NCBI GenBank assembly: GCA_023512835.1
Contig: CM042091.1
Span: 21,159,506-21,223,505 of the forward strand
Source: Taxillus chinensis
Lineage: Eukaryota > Streptophyta > Magnoliopsida > Santalales > Loranthaceae
Reading direction: 5' to 3'
DNA: 64,000 nucleotides
The position numbers were made by a program, and so were the translations under genes. Of the stretch, positions 12,691 to 23,775 are shown piece by piece; positions within the stretch are counted from its first letter, which is position 1; every line of letters begins with the position of its first letter. The notes beneath the pieces were generated by a model. That model was not told the DNA's origin, searched no databases, and saw only the letters and a program-made list of their open reading frames with translations.

Positions 12691-14280
12691 ATGCTTTGTT
12701 TTCTCGATAATGTTGCACATGTTCACTCTATTTCTTCTTGTGCACAAATGTTTACACCTAGCATGCTTCCTTCCATACAACACCCACCTACACTTGAGTT
12801 AAAACCTTTGCCTAATAATTTGAAATATGCATATTTGATGAATGGAGATAGATTGCCTGTTATCATTGCTAGTAATCTCCTACCAGGACCAAGAGACCAA
12901 ACTGCGGCTCTCTTGAGGGACAATATTAAGGCAATAGGTTGGACATTAGCTGATATTCCTGGACTTAGCCCATCCACTTGTATGCATAGGATTTTCTTAG
13001 AAGATGGTGCTAAACCAGTGAGGCAGCCCCAAAGGAGGCTGAACCCCACTTTGTTAGAAGTTGTAAAGAAAGAGGTAGAAAAATTATTTGCAGCTGACAT
13101 TATTTATCCTATCTCTGATTCTCAGTGGGTTAGTCCTGTCCAAGTGGTACCCAAAAAGACTGGGTTCACTGTGGTGAAAAATGAGAGGGAAGAATTGGTT
13201 CCTATGCGAGTCCAGAATAGCTGGCGAGTATGCATTGATTATAGGAGACTTAATGGTGTCACTTGCAAAGACCACTTCCCACTCCCCTTCATTGACCAAA
13301 TGTTAGAGAGCGCGGGGTAGGACACATTATTGCTTCTTGGATGGTTTTTCGGCTATTTTCAGGTTCCCATTGCTCCAGGAGGATCAAAAGAAGACTACAT
13401 TCACTTGCCCACTTGGTACTTTTGCCTATAGAAGGATGTCATTCGGTCTTTGTAATGCTCCTGGTACTTTCCAAAGATGCATGATGAGTATATTTTTCTC
13501 GATTTTCTTGAGAATTGCATAGAAGTATTTATGAATGATTTTCTTGTTTATGGCTCCTCATTTGATGAATGTCTCTCTAGCCTAGGTAATGTTTTGCGTC
13601 GTTGCATTGATAAAAACCTTGTCTTGAATTTTGAAAAATATCATTTCATGGTTGAAAAAGGCATAGTTCTAGGACATGTAATTTCCAAGCATGGTATAGA
13701 GGTAGATAAATCTAAAATTGATCTTATTACATTTTTACCCTATCCTACTTGTGTTCGAGATGTTCGTTCTTTCCTAGGACATGCGAGGTTTTTACAAGCG
13801 CTTCATCAGGGACTTGACAAGATTGCACACCCATTGTCGCAATTGTTGCAGAAAGAGAAATTTTTTGTTTTTGATGATTCTTGCAGGTTAGCTTTTGATG
13901 AGTTGAAGAAGCAATGACCACCCTGCCAATCATTCAACCACCAAAGTGGGATCATCCATTTGAGCTTATGTGTGATGCTTCCAATTTTCTTGTGGGGAGC
14001 TGTTCTTTCACAAGAGAGTGGATGGAGTTCCACATGTCATTGCCTATGCCTCGAGGACCCTAGATGCGGCTCGGTGCCATTACACCACAACCGAGAAGGA
14101 GTTCCTTGTAGTTATCTTTGCCTTGGACAAATTTCGTTCCTATCTCTTAGGATCGAAAGTTGTTGTCTTTTCCGATCATGTAGCCCTGAGGTACCTATTG
14201 AAGAAGCCAGGATGCCAAGCCACGACTTATTCGATGGATGTTGCTTCTTCAAGAGTTCGACATAGAGATCAAAGACAATA
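12691..14280 (+). pseudogene. Athila-like reverse transcriptase/RNase H with altered catalytic box
   Basis: Open frames 12691-13320, 13337-13522 and 13477-13917 give RT motifs in order: RRLNPTLLEVVKKEV, WVSPVQVVPKK, RVCIDYRRLN, TFAYRRMSFGLCNAPGTFQR. The catalytic box reads FMNDF at about 13532-13546 where the family has two aspartates, so one catalytic aspartate is replaced by asparagine. RNase H sequence (HVIAYASRTLD, EKEFLVVIFALDKFRSY) follows at about 14030-14150. A stop near 13318 and frameshifts near 13500 and 13915 break the polyprotein. Confidence 0.85.
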
Positions 14281-14589
14281 AGGGGTCCGAAAATCTAGTT
14301 GCCGATCACATGAGCCGACTTCCCCACCTTTCGAGAGGACATCACTTCCTTGGGGTTGCGAGACACCTTTCCAGATGAGCACCTATATGCGGTCTCTTCT
14401 ACCCTCCCATGGTATGCTAATTTGGTGAACTACTTGGTGGCTTCTAAAATTCCCGATCATTATAGGAAGCACCAAGTAGCGAAGTTGAAGAGTGAAGCGA
14501 GGCACTATTTTTGGGACGATCCCTATCTTTGGCGGATTGGCAGTGATCAGATTATTCGACGATGTGTCCCCAGCCATGAGATCCCATCT

Positions 14590-15569
14590 ATTTTGAAATT
14601 CTGCCACACACTTGCTTGTGGATGACACTTTGGCTCACAGCGCACAGCTAGGAAGGTATTGGACTCTGGTATGTATTGGCCCACTTTGTTTCATGATGCT
14701 TATGAGTTTTGTAAAGCATGTGATCGTTGCCAACATACTGGTAATATATCTAGGAAGCATGAGATGCCTTAACAGCCTATGATATTTTGTGAACTTTTTG
14801 ATGTTTGGGGTATTGATTTCATGGGTCCTTTTCCTAGTTTTTTTGGTTATTTGTATATTTTGGTTGCTGTGGATTATGTGAGTAAGTGGATGGAGGCGAA
14901 AGCCACGAGGACTGACAATTCAAAAGTTGTTGTGGATTTTGTGAAAACTAATATCTTTTGTAGGTTTGGCATTCCTAAAGCTATCATTAGCGATCAAGGG
15001 ACTCACTTTTGCAACAGGCACTTTCGAGCACTACTTGAAGTATGGGGTGACACACAAGACATCGACACCATACCATCCCCAAACCAATGGCCAAGCAGGG
15101 TGTCCAATCGGGAGTTGAAGCAAATCTTGGAGAAGACTGTTCACCCAATAGGAAGGATTGGAGCCAGCGCCTTGATGATGCACTTTGGGCCTATCGAACA
15201 GCATACAAGACTCCCATTAGCATGTCCCCATTTCGATTAGTTTATGGGAAGTCTTGTCATCTTCCTGTGGAGGTGGAGCATAGAGCATATTGGGCGGTCA
15301 AAGCTTGTAACCTGGACCTGGCCCAAGCCAGGGAGCAAAGGAAACTTCGACTTCAAGAATTTGAGGAGCTTCGTTTGGAAGCTTATGATAATGCAAGGAT
15401 CTACAAGGAGAAGTCCAAGGCTGCCCATGACAAGATAATTCACAAGAGGGAGTTCGAAGAAGGCGAGCGTGTTCTTCTTTATACTTCGAGATTGAAGCTT
15501 ATGCCTGGTAAGGCGAGGACGCGATGGGCTGGGCCCTATACTGTAGTTCCATACCAACTAGAAATGTGA
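14590..15569 (+). pseudogene. Athila-like integrase
   Basis: The zinc-binding HHCC region is seen at about 14600-14760 (CHTLACG, then CKACDRCQ). The catalytic core has [11 protein letters not shown] and IISDQGTHF, then [12 protein letters not shown] with the glutamate in a shifted frame, and the C-terminal part reads [22 protein letters not shown] to WAGPYTVV. Stops (for example TAA at 14770-14772 between HHCC and core) and a frameshift near 15050 disable it. The sequence is lost a few codons after the GPYTVV motif. Confidence 0.8.
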
Positions 15570-16750
15570 CGATAACATAACACCGATTGTCCACAGCAGT
15601 ACTCAATCTTGATAGCATACCATATCAACATAGAAAAAAATATAATTTTTTTTATATTATTTTAATAATATTATATTATCAATGTTGCATTGGTTGCCCA
15701 ACCCCAATTCTGATGATTTGTGAACTCAGCCTTGCTGATGTCAAGAAGAGGTCCTTCATCAAAATTAAATTTGATTTGCTATCATTCTGCACGAAGCTGC
15801 AGCCTCACGCCTGAGAATAAATATGCTGCAGGCTAAAGCAAAAAATTTCACTTTCTTATTAGCTTTGTTAGTGATAAATCTGCAATGTGATTATTCAACT
15901 AGGGTTTGTGGAATACCCACATTGGTTCTTCGCCTAATCTTGAAAAATATGTCGAGCTCCAAACACAAGTCATCGGATCCAATCATTCACGCAGTACAAA
16001 CTACAAAGAGAAACATGGGTAGCCTTAGGTACGTACCAAGCAGAGAGAAGGGAAATTGATTTGAGGGTGGATGGGAACAACGAATGGATTATTTCTAAAC
16101 TTCCAGTGGCTTTGAAGGCGGTGCAGTTGTGTGGTACAATTACATTACAGTAATGTATGTTGTGTTTTTCTTATATTGTGTTACCTATGTAATTGTGTAT
16201 TGGGCAATTAGGAGGGGAATGAAATAACCAAGCTTGCGAAAATGCAATGCGACTGTGTTATCATAAAAACAAACCTTCTTTGAAGGGTTCCTCCCGCCGA
16301 CGATCTCCCCAGTCCCGCCGGCAACGCCTCCCCAACCAGTGGGGGTGGAGAAGGCCGAGGACTCGTCGGAACTGGAACCAACACCGGCTCGCTGCCCGAT
16401 GACGTCAGGACACGGTGGTAGTCGAGGCCGTGAACGGCGACGGTGGTGGCGAGGTAGAGGTCGGGATGCGTGACAGGGTCGTTGTCGAAAGTTAGTGCGG
16501 GAGTTGTCGGTGACGAGGATGAAGTGGTCAGGGACGAGCGTGGGGAGGCGGCAGTGAGGTGGCGCGGGAGGACGATGAAGAGGTCCGAGGACGAAGGATG
16601 CGGGGAGTGCCTCGTCTGCACTGATGAGGCCCGAGGGAGTGGCAAGGCCATTTTTTGGAATGGTCAAAAAATTAGTGAATCATTAGATCAAATTAAAGAA
16701 GATCTAATGGTCAAAAATATACCTGTGCTTTTTAAGCTCTTGCCTCGCTT
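15570..16750. other. Intergenic region between Athila-like element and NHP2
   Basis: AT-rich up to about 16260, then GC-rich (about 16280-16650). Two overlapping minus-strand open frames (16185-16667, 160 codons; 16208-16651, 147 codons) cover the GC-rich part. Both are Pro/Ser/Arg-rich in low-complexity fashion, neither matches a family I know, and the plus strand is open too. I treat this as GC-rich upstream sequence or a gene fragment, not as a gene. Confidence 0.4.
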
Positions 16751-16774
16751 TTTCCGTTAGCACGACCCAATAGA

Positions 16775-16794
16775 TTTATATAACCCTAAACCCT
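16775..16794 (+). promoter_or_regulatory. TATA box and telo-box of NHP2
   Basis: TTTATATAA (16775-16783) runs into AACCCTAAACCCT (16782-16794), a telo-box. Telo-boxes near transcription starts are typical of plant ribosomal-protein and ribosome-biogenesis genes, which fits NHP2. The start codon is at 16858, leaving room for a short 5' leader with a GAGAGAGAGAGGGAGAG tract just before the ATG. Confidence 0.6.
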
Positions 16795-16857
16795 GATCGC
16801 CGCTGCCATAGTTCCAACCCTTCTCACTTTTCTAAAGCCAGAGAGAGAGAGGGAGAG

Positions 16858-18527
16858 ATGGGAAGCGATAATGAAACAGAGAAGTCGCTGAAGGAGAAGA
16901 AGAGGCTGCTAGTTCTCGCTCCCATAGCCAAACCCCTCGCCGGCAACAGGCTCTGCAAGCGAACTTTCAAGCTCGTCAGTAAAGGTATACCACATTATGT
17001 CCATGCTTGTGTTTGTTTTCCAGACCTTTTGATTTGATTTTATTTGATTTTTTGCTTTTTTTATGGAAATTGCGTTTTGTAAGTTCCTGTTTGTACTGTT
17101 CTTTTGTCTTCAGCTGCGAAATAAATGCATACCAAAGTCTATATTTTTGAGTTGTTAGTGGGCGTGGATTAGAATCATGTGCAATATGTTAATTTTGTAT
17201 ATCTTATGGAAATTATGGAGATTTCTAATAGTGGGGACTGTGGGGTCATGTTGGTTCATGTGTTTGTATAGTGGTTTACCTTAATCGATGTTATTACAAC
17301 TTGCAGCTGCTGAGCACAAGTGTTTGAAAAGGGGTGTAAAGGAGGTGGTAAAAAGTATCAGGCGTGGTAACAAGGGGTCAGTGTTCTTCTCCTATGAAGC
17401 TTCCTAATTTAATTCCATTTCCCTCTTTGACAAAACTAATGTATGGATAATCTGTGAGGAATGGTATGATCTATGGAAACTAAATGATGCAATCAATGGC
17501 ATGTAAGCAGACAACATGCCAAATCCTGTTGTGACTAGTGGCTACCACTAACATTACATATCCATAGTTTTAAATTGAATCACATGGTGCAAAAGATGGA
17601 TATTTAGAATGTTGCCTGTTTATCAGTTCTGTTCTGAATGCAATATTTTGGTTTGCAAGAAAGTGCTCAAGGGACTGACTATCTACTTACGTTGAGATGT
17701 ATACAACTCCTTAAGAACTAGTTGGCTGATTTGTAAATGATTAATCTTTGTATCTCTTTGTGGGTAAGTGCAGATTATGTGTCATTGCTGGAAACATATC
17801 CCCCATCGATGTCATCACGCATGTTCCAGTGCTATGTGAAGAGGCTGACATTCCCTATATATATGTCCCCTCAAAAGAAGTAAGCTTCCTCTTCCTTGTG
17901 GATTTATAACACTATAAGGTTATTTTTCCTTACGGTTCAATCTTTTCACAATTTTTTTTAGCTATTAATTTCCTTTTAAAGTTCTTGCTTGGTTACTTAC
18001 TCTATATGCTATATGGTTTGATTACCATGGAGCTAACACATGCTAGTTACCATGTCATGAGTGATAGTGATGTTGGTTCTGAAATTTGCATAGCTATCTT
18101 CATTTCACTACTTACTGTTTGGATGCTTTTCTGGATTTCCCTTCATAGCAGTCCTGTGATTCTTATCTTGTTTGGCTACCTAGATTCTCGTTAGAAATTG
18201 TGTATTTTTCGTTTGGTTACATTTATGGTTTGTAGCTGTGTGTGACTATCAAGTGTTTTTCCATGTGACCAATGTGGTTGTGTGATTAAATTACCCATTA
18301 AAATTTATGTTCACACTTTGTCCTTATTCTACGCTGCATTAAGAATGCTCAATTGACCTTCCTAGGATCTTGCAAACGCTGGAGCAACAAAAAGGCCTAC
18401 ATGTTGTGTTCTGGTGCAAACTAACCCCACAAAGGGAGAGCTAGGGCCGGAGGAACAAGAGAAACTTAAGGCAGATTATGCCGAAGTTGTATCAGATGTA
18501 ACTGAAGTAACCTCAGGTCTGTTTTGA
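16858..18527 (+). CDS. NHP2: H/ACA ribonucleoprotein complex subunit NHP2-like (four exons, 154 aa)
   Basis: Exons are 16858-16984, 17307-17376, 17774-17879 and 18366-18527. All introns are GT-AG and the phases add up to 154 codons plus TGA. The protein reads MGSDNETEKSLKEKKRLL..., APIAKPLAGNRLCKRTFKLV, GVKEVVKSIRRGNKG, LCVIAGNISPIDVITHVP, YIYVPSKEDLANAGATKRPT, which closely follows Arabidopsis NHP2 (156 aa by recollection). NHP2 is an L7Ae/L30e-fold RNA-binding protein of H/ACA snoRNPs, acting with dyskerin, NOP10 and GAR1 in nucleolar pseudouridylation of rRNA. The L7Ae core covers about residues 30-130. The gene is convergent with TTM, whose stop is about 1.2 kb away. No disabling change is seen. 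Confidence 0.95.
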
Positions 18528-19762
18528 AGATGGAGAAAACAAAAAAAAAAATGTAGGCTAACATTTGCTCTCTGCAACTGATGCACTTTGTTTTGGATGG
18601 TGTTCACTCGGTCGCAAATTATTCCCTGAATGAACCTGGTTTCGTACAATGAAGATCTTGACGATTGTATAACTTGGATTCGAATTCCGTTTGTATAACT
18701 TGGATCTTGACGATTTTATTATAACTTGGATCTTGACGATTGTATAACGTGGATTCGAATTCCGTTTGTTCAATTCATCAAGGGCCACAAAAATAATTTT
18801 ATGCCTAGTTATAATCCCATGAAGTCAACCTCATGAGCGTACCAGTGAAACAAAGTGGTAATTTTGACATAAACTGAACCGCGCATTAGACATTTATAAA
18901 TATTATTGAATTACGAATATGAATATACAGTTGAATACTATAAATATGACAATGTGCACGTTTATTTTGTCTGCCTCACAAGTAGTAACCACACAAAATT
19001 ATACCCTATTAGAGATGTTGTGCAAGGAAAAAAAAATCATAAAATAATTATACTATATTTAATTTTTTTTATAAAATTTATATAATATTTTCTAATATAT
19101 TAAAAAATAATATTTACTTCCTATAATTATTAAATTATATTTTAAAAAAATTTATCGACTTTCTCTTTCTATAATATTAACTTTTATTTCATATTAAATT
19201 ATAAAAAATTATTATTAAATAAAATAAATAATATAAAATATTATTTTAATAATATAAAATTTAATTTAGAAAATCTATTGTAATACATATTTATATAGAA
19301 AAGTAAAAAATAATTTAAAATTATAAATTTAAAAAAATTTATAAGAAAGCTAATACTATTGCTCTAATTTTTTTTTCCTTTGCTAATGGTAGTGAAAAGT
19401 AATTGGTAAGCTGAAATATTACCAGTTGGAAATTGGATCTCAATATGGGATTACGTTGCTGCTGTAGGTCCCTACTAGCTTAGCCTTGATATGGTTCACG
19501 AGTATGGCTTAGCACATTGATGAGATTCAATCAAGGTATTCGATATCTTTACTGCAAGATAACTAGCATACATCTTATAAACGTGTTGGACACATTTGAA
19601 TCGCCAGTAAATGATGTTGAATTTGATCTAACACATGCATCGGTTAGCACCCCACTTCACCAACAGACAAACACTGAAATTGCATAACACGACACGCATC
19701 TCTATATATCTATTTCTCAATTGAGCTGGTTGAGAAGCTTCGTATATGTCAAGAGTAGTCGG
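18528..19762. other. Convergent intergenic spacer between NHP2 and TTM
   Basis: Holds the 3' UTRs of both genes. 18654-18770 contains tandem copies of a unit GATCTTGACGATTGTATAAC..GGATTCGAATTCC, with a shortened copy between. 19020-19370 is almost pure A/T (ATAAAATT-type words). No gene is seen in it. Confidence 0.6.
18654..18770. repeat. Short tandem repeat downstream of NHP2
   Basis: The phrase GATCTTGACGATTGTATAAC (18655 onward) followed by TTGGATTCGAATTCCGTTTGT recurs from 18729. A partial copy (GGATCTTGACGATTTTATTATAAC) lies between. It probably lies in the NHP2 3' UTR or just past it. Confidence 0.7.
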
Positions 19763-22700
19763 TCATTTTTGACGTGAGGAACCCCTGAACAAGTACACGC
19801 TTAAGCCTCCAACTGCCAGGGTCAATATAAGTGGGATGCTAATCAGTTCCATGTTAATTCTGCCTTCCCTTTTTGTTCTCACTTGGCCCGGCCTTTTGTC
19901 CAATCGCTCACGCAAAAGATTATTCAAATTGTCTAATTGATGCATGATTTGGAGCTGACCTCGTGCAATAACTAATACCTGTCCAAAGAAAATCAAGTTT
20001 TATGAGAAAACTTCAAAAGTTGTAAGAAAGCTTTCCTTCAATTGTTTTAATTGCTTTCTTCACATTTTACTTGTTTTCTGGGGTTAGGCGAGAAGGGTTT
20101 GGGAGGAGTCTTTCTGCCAATATATAAAAATGTACAGACACATTATAAAATATCACGCCACATCTAAAACCGATACGAAATATAACTATATCCTCGTATT
20201 CGGTAGGTGTCTGACTGTGTCTGTATATAGCAAATGGCAGTACAAAAGGCAGCTTCAAAAACTTGTGCTTCAATGTTAAAGGAACATGATCCAAATTCCC
20301 TTCCAGAAGTATGTTCACAGAAATTTCAAGATCATAAAGTTGCCTTTTCAATTTTAACTCCATTGCACTTAATTGCACTTAAATTCAATTTTAAATTTCA
20401 TAATAGTTTCAAATAGTGAGCCTACAAACTTCAGTATGGGCAAAAAAAATGTTATCCCAAAATGATGATATTACATAAATTTATGTAATAACTTTAAAAC
20501 TGACATATCAATTTGTTCAGCATGCCTAAACTTTTCATGAGAAAGAAACAATATTTACATACCTCTTCCATCACGGGGGACTCCTTAGCTAATTGGGAAG
20601 ATGAAGAAGAATTGGTCAATAATGATCCACTAAATGTACCAGTGCATGAACTAGTTGTGAAAAGAGGAGAGGGGTCAGGTCCATTGCAGGATTCTACCTG
20701 CAGTGCCGAGTTCTGCTGACACACACAGGCTTTCCTGACAGACAACTTAGAATTTAATTCCTCAATACGAGTTGCAAATTCATCCATCCTCTCATTCAGG
20801 GTAGAAATATGTTCTGAGAGGTGAGTGATGGCTCCCTAAGACAATCCAGAGACAAATTGGTCAGTGAAAGTTATTGCAAACGACAGGTCCAATTGCACCC
20901 ATTCAAAAGTTTGGCAAATGATGCTGAAGCTAAGTGGATTGCAAGAATTGACATGCTGGTAGGCTATGTTCCAGTATAATATGGTGAATAAAAATGCAGG
21001 AATAAGAGATTATATACATACGGTGAAGGGAACCTGGGACCTGGGACAGGAAGTTCCTTCCATGCTATGCAAGGTACATGAAGTGGGCCCATGTTCAATT
21101 TTAATTTATTTTTAAAATTTTTTAAACAAATGGGACCTACCATCATTCATGATTGAGACAACATTAATGAATGTGTTTCCCCAGCACATTTCCTTATATA
21201 TACACCAATTGAGATTGAACATGGATTTTATGTACATTTTTGTATTGTCGGTGTTATATGATTTTTATGGTTTTTTATCAAATACTTATAGTTATATTAT
21301 ATTAGTGCAAATATCTCACACATGAACAACTTGAACAATGCTACAAGAAAAGAAGCACTAGTAATTGCATGAGTTATCATATCAACCAATTGATCTTTTC
21401 TTTAATGTAGGAAATCTTCGTTACACCAAAATTTAGATTATCCTTGATGTAATTCCTATCGAGTTTAATATGCTTAATATGATCATGTTATATTGTATTA
21501 TTAGCTATCTTAATAGCAGCCGTATTATCACAAAAGAGCATTACCTGGCTTTTGAGGACCACAACTAAGGTCTTACAAAAGAATATATAACCATTGTTAG
21601 AACCACTCAAGCCATAATCTAGCAAGAGAAAAAAAGAATGCTCAATTATTTCATACTTCATTTATCCCATTAAACAAGCTCATGATAAAAAGTTAAATAG
21701 GCTATCCAGCCTTAACTGCTCATAACTGTGCACATATAACTATCTAATACAAATTACAATGCCTAAATCAAGTAACTAACTGCTTGGTCTACAATCCAAA
21801 AATAACTTCCTTGTCAATAAGCTTCTGCATGCATTTCCCCTTCCAGGTATAAACAATAATTGGCATCATATCAAATTTACTATATAATTGATTTAATAAC
21901 CATTACTCTTGATAATTAATCACATATTTGCACCTTCATGTTTTTTAGAAAACTTTTAGTTTTTATATTTACTTATATTTTTATCGCAACAATCATCAAA
22001 TCATGTATATTTATAATGTAGTATTTCCTTTTATCTCTTTTTTATTTCAATTAAAGTAAATAAACATGACAAGTCTAAATTTGATGGAGTAAGAATATTT
22101 TGGGATTTTAAAAGTAATGCTATTGAATGGAGTAAGAGTATGTTTGAATTTTAAAGTTGTAATGCAAGAAACGCTCACTTTAGGCTCATTTGGTACGCGG
22201 GAATAAAAATGAGAGAAATATAATCATTAAAGGAATAGAATTGACATGAAAAAGTAATGAATTTTTTGATTACCTTGCCTATGTTTGGTATATAAAACAA
22301 AGCAAGGTAATATATTAAGTCAATTACCAAAATATTTTTATCATTATTAAAATTTATTAAATAAAAATTTATATTAAAAAAAAGTTTTTGGATCTAGGGA
22401 GAGGGGTACGGGGGGGAGGAGCAGCGAGAGAGGGAGGGAGGCGCATGGGAAAGGAGGAGAGGCGTGCAGGGGAGGTGGCGGGGCATGCAACGGGAGAGGG
22501 GTAGAAGCGCGTGGGGGGAGGCAGTAGGGCTTGCAGCGGGAGAGAGGGAGAGGTACGCGGGGGGAGGGGGGAGAGGTGAGCGGGGGGAGGCGGTGGGCTT
22601 GCGGCGGGGGAGGCGGTGGGCTTGCAGCGGGAGGTGCAGCAGCTGGTGGGTGGAAAGATAGAGGAGAGGGGCAGTAATGGTCAATTTTATTCCCCTATCT

Positions 22701-23775
22701 AAGGGAATGCTTCTAAACTTGGTGGGTGGGAGTAATCAAGATTATCCCATTTAAGGGAATATGATTCTCAAATTAATCATTCATTCCTTTCCATATTTCA
22801 TACTAAATGTAGGAAAGAAAACAAATTACATTCCATTCCTTTCCATTAACTCATACCAAACATGCTATTATAGAGTAAGATATATATACATATATATATT
22901 TTATTGATACAGGAAAGGAAAGATGGACCAATACAATGCACCGAAAAGTGAATCCTTAGGAGTGTTGTATGATACATACCTGGTTTGCAACTACAGAGGG
23001 AGATTCTAGGACTCTTCCATCAAACCTTCTATCAGGAACTGCAAGTCTCGTCAATTTTGAGGCATTCTTGTCCCGTGCAGAAAAGGAATGTGACATCCCA
23101 CTGCCCAAAGCATGCAATATTGTCACATCAGTGCCTGGAAGGTTCTTGTACTGTTTTAACAATTTATACACCTTCCTAATATGCGCAGGGACTTGCACAC
23201 GGGACTTGTATCTCTACATATCATAAAATCCTTGGTGTATTTCTCAATTGTATGCAATACCTTATTAAGTTGAGGGAAGATTCACTGTGTTTGGATGGGC
23301 TCTAAAGTTATAAGCACATGGCGCTTATGGATAAAACAGGCTATTAGACAGCCACAATCCCTCATCTTCATGGAAAAAAAAGAGTCAACTAAGGGAACAG
23401 TAAAACCCCTAAAAAAGAAAAAAATTCACTCAGTCTGTCAAATATGTATGTGCAATGGGCTCTACTTTAAGATTACCGGTTGAGATACTTTGTTCTCCTG
23501 TCAGCAGAGGCACGGGAAAGTGCTTCTTTAGGGCTTGAAACAAAATCCTCATCTATACTGAGCTTTGTCCTCAAATCATCTGGTAATGCCTGTGAGTTGA
23601 TCTGATCAAAACACATGAGGAAAAAGAGGTTAAGAACTTGGAAGTGTCATACCATGACGTCATTTACAAGCTTCTCTAGCTGAATCTGTGCTATGTAGGT
23701 GTGAGGAACGTATGAACCATCCAAGCCCAGTTGTTCTGCAACATGCTTTACGTGTAAACGGTCTTTTCCTTGCAC
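19763..23775 (-). CDS. TTM exons 11 to 7 (end of CYTH, coiled coil, membrane anchor)
   Basis: Exon 7 (23653-23775) starts [20 protein letters not shown]. Exon 8 (23477-23589) gives [19 protein letters not shown]. Exon 9 (22980-23100) gives [12 protein letters not shown] and [16 protein letters not shown]. Exon 10 (20563-20835) gives [20 protein letters not shown], a heptad-like coiled coil, then a Ser/Thr-rich linker. Exon 11 (19763-19978) gives [20 protein letters not shown], a basic stretch, a hydrophobic helix ([16 protein letters not shown]) and a short tail. Exon 9 has an alternative upstream acceptor that would start it at 23211 and keep the frame. Introns 7-10 are 63, 376, 2144 and 584 bp. 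Confidence 0.9.

Larger units (their letters stand above)
8413..15560 (+). mobile_element. Athila-like Ty3/Gypsy element lacking its 3' end
   Basis: The order is 5' LTR (about 8413-10028), tRNA-Asp-type primer site (10032-10049), gag with CCHC knuckle, aspartic protease, RT/RNase H and integrase. No downstream LTR, polypurine tract or env-like region follows integrase: at about 15555 the sequence changes to the NHP2 upstream region. Gag and pol contain several frameshifts and stops, and the RT catalytic box is altered, so this copy is dead. The lineage call rests on the primer site, the CDLGAS protease motif and the RT/IN wording. Confidence 0.85.

Noticed and set aside
22956..23226. Plus-strand frame of 85 codons opposite TTM exon 9
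   Set aside because: Shadow of a real exon on the minus strand.
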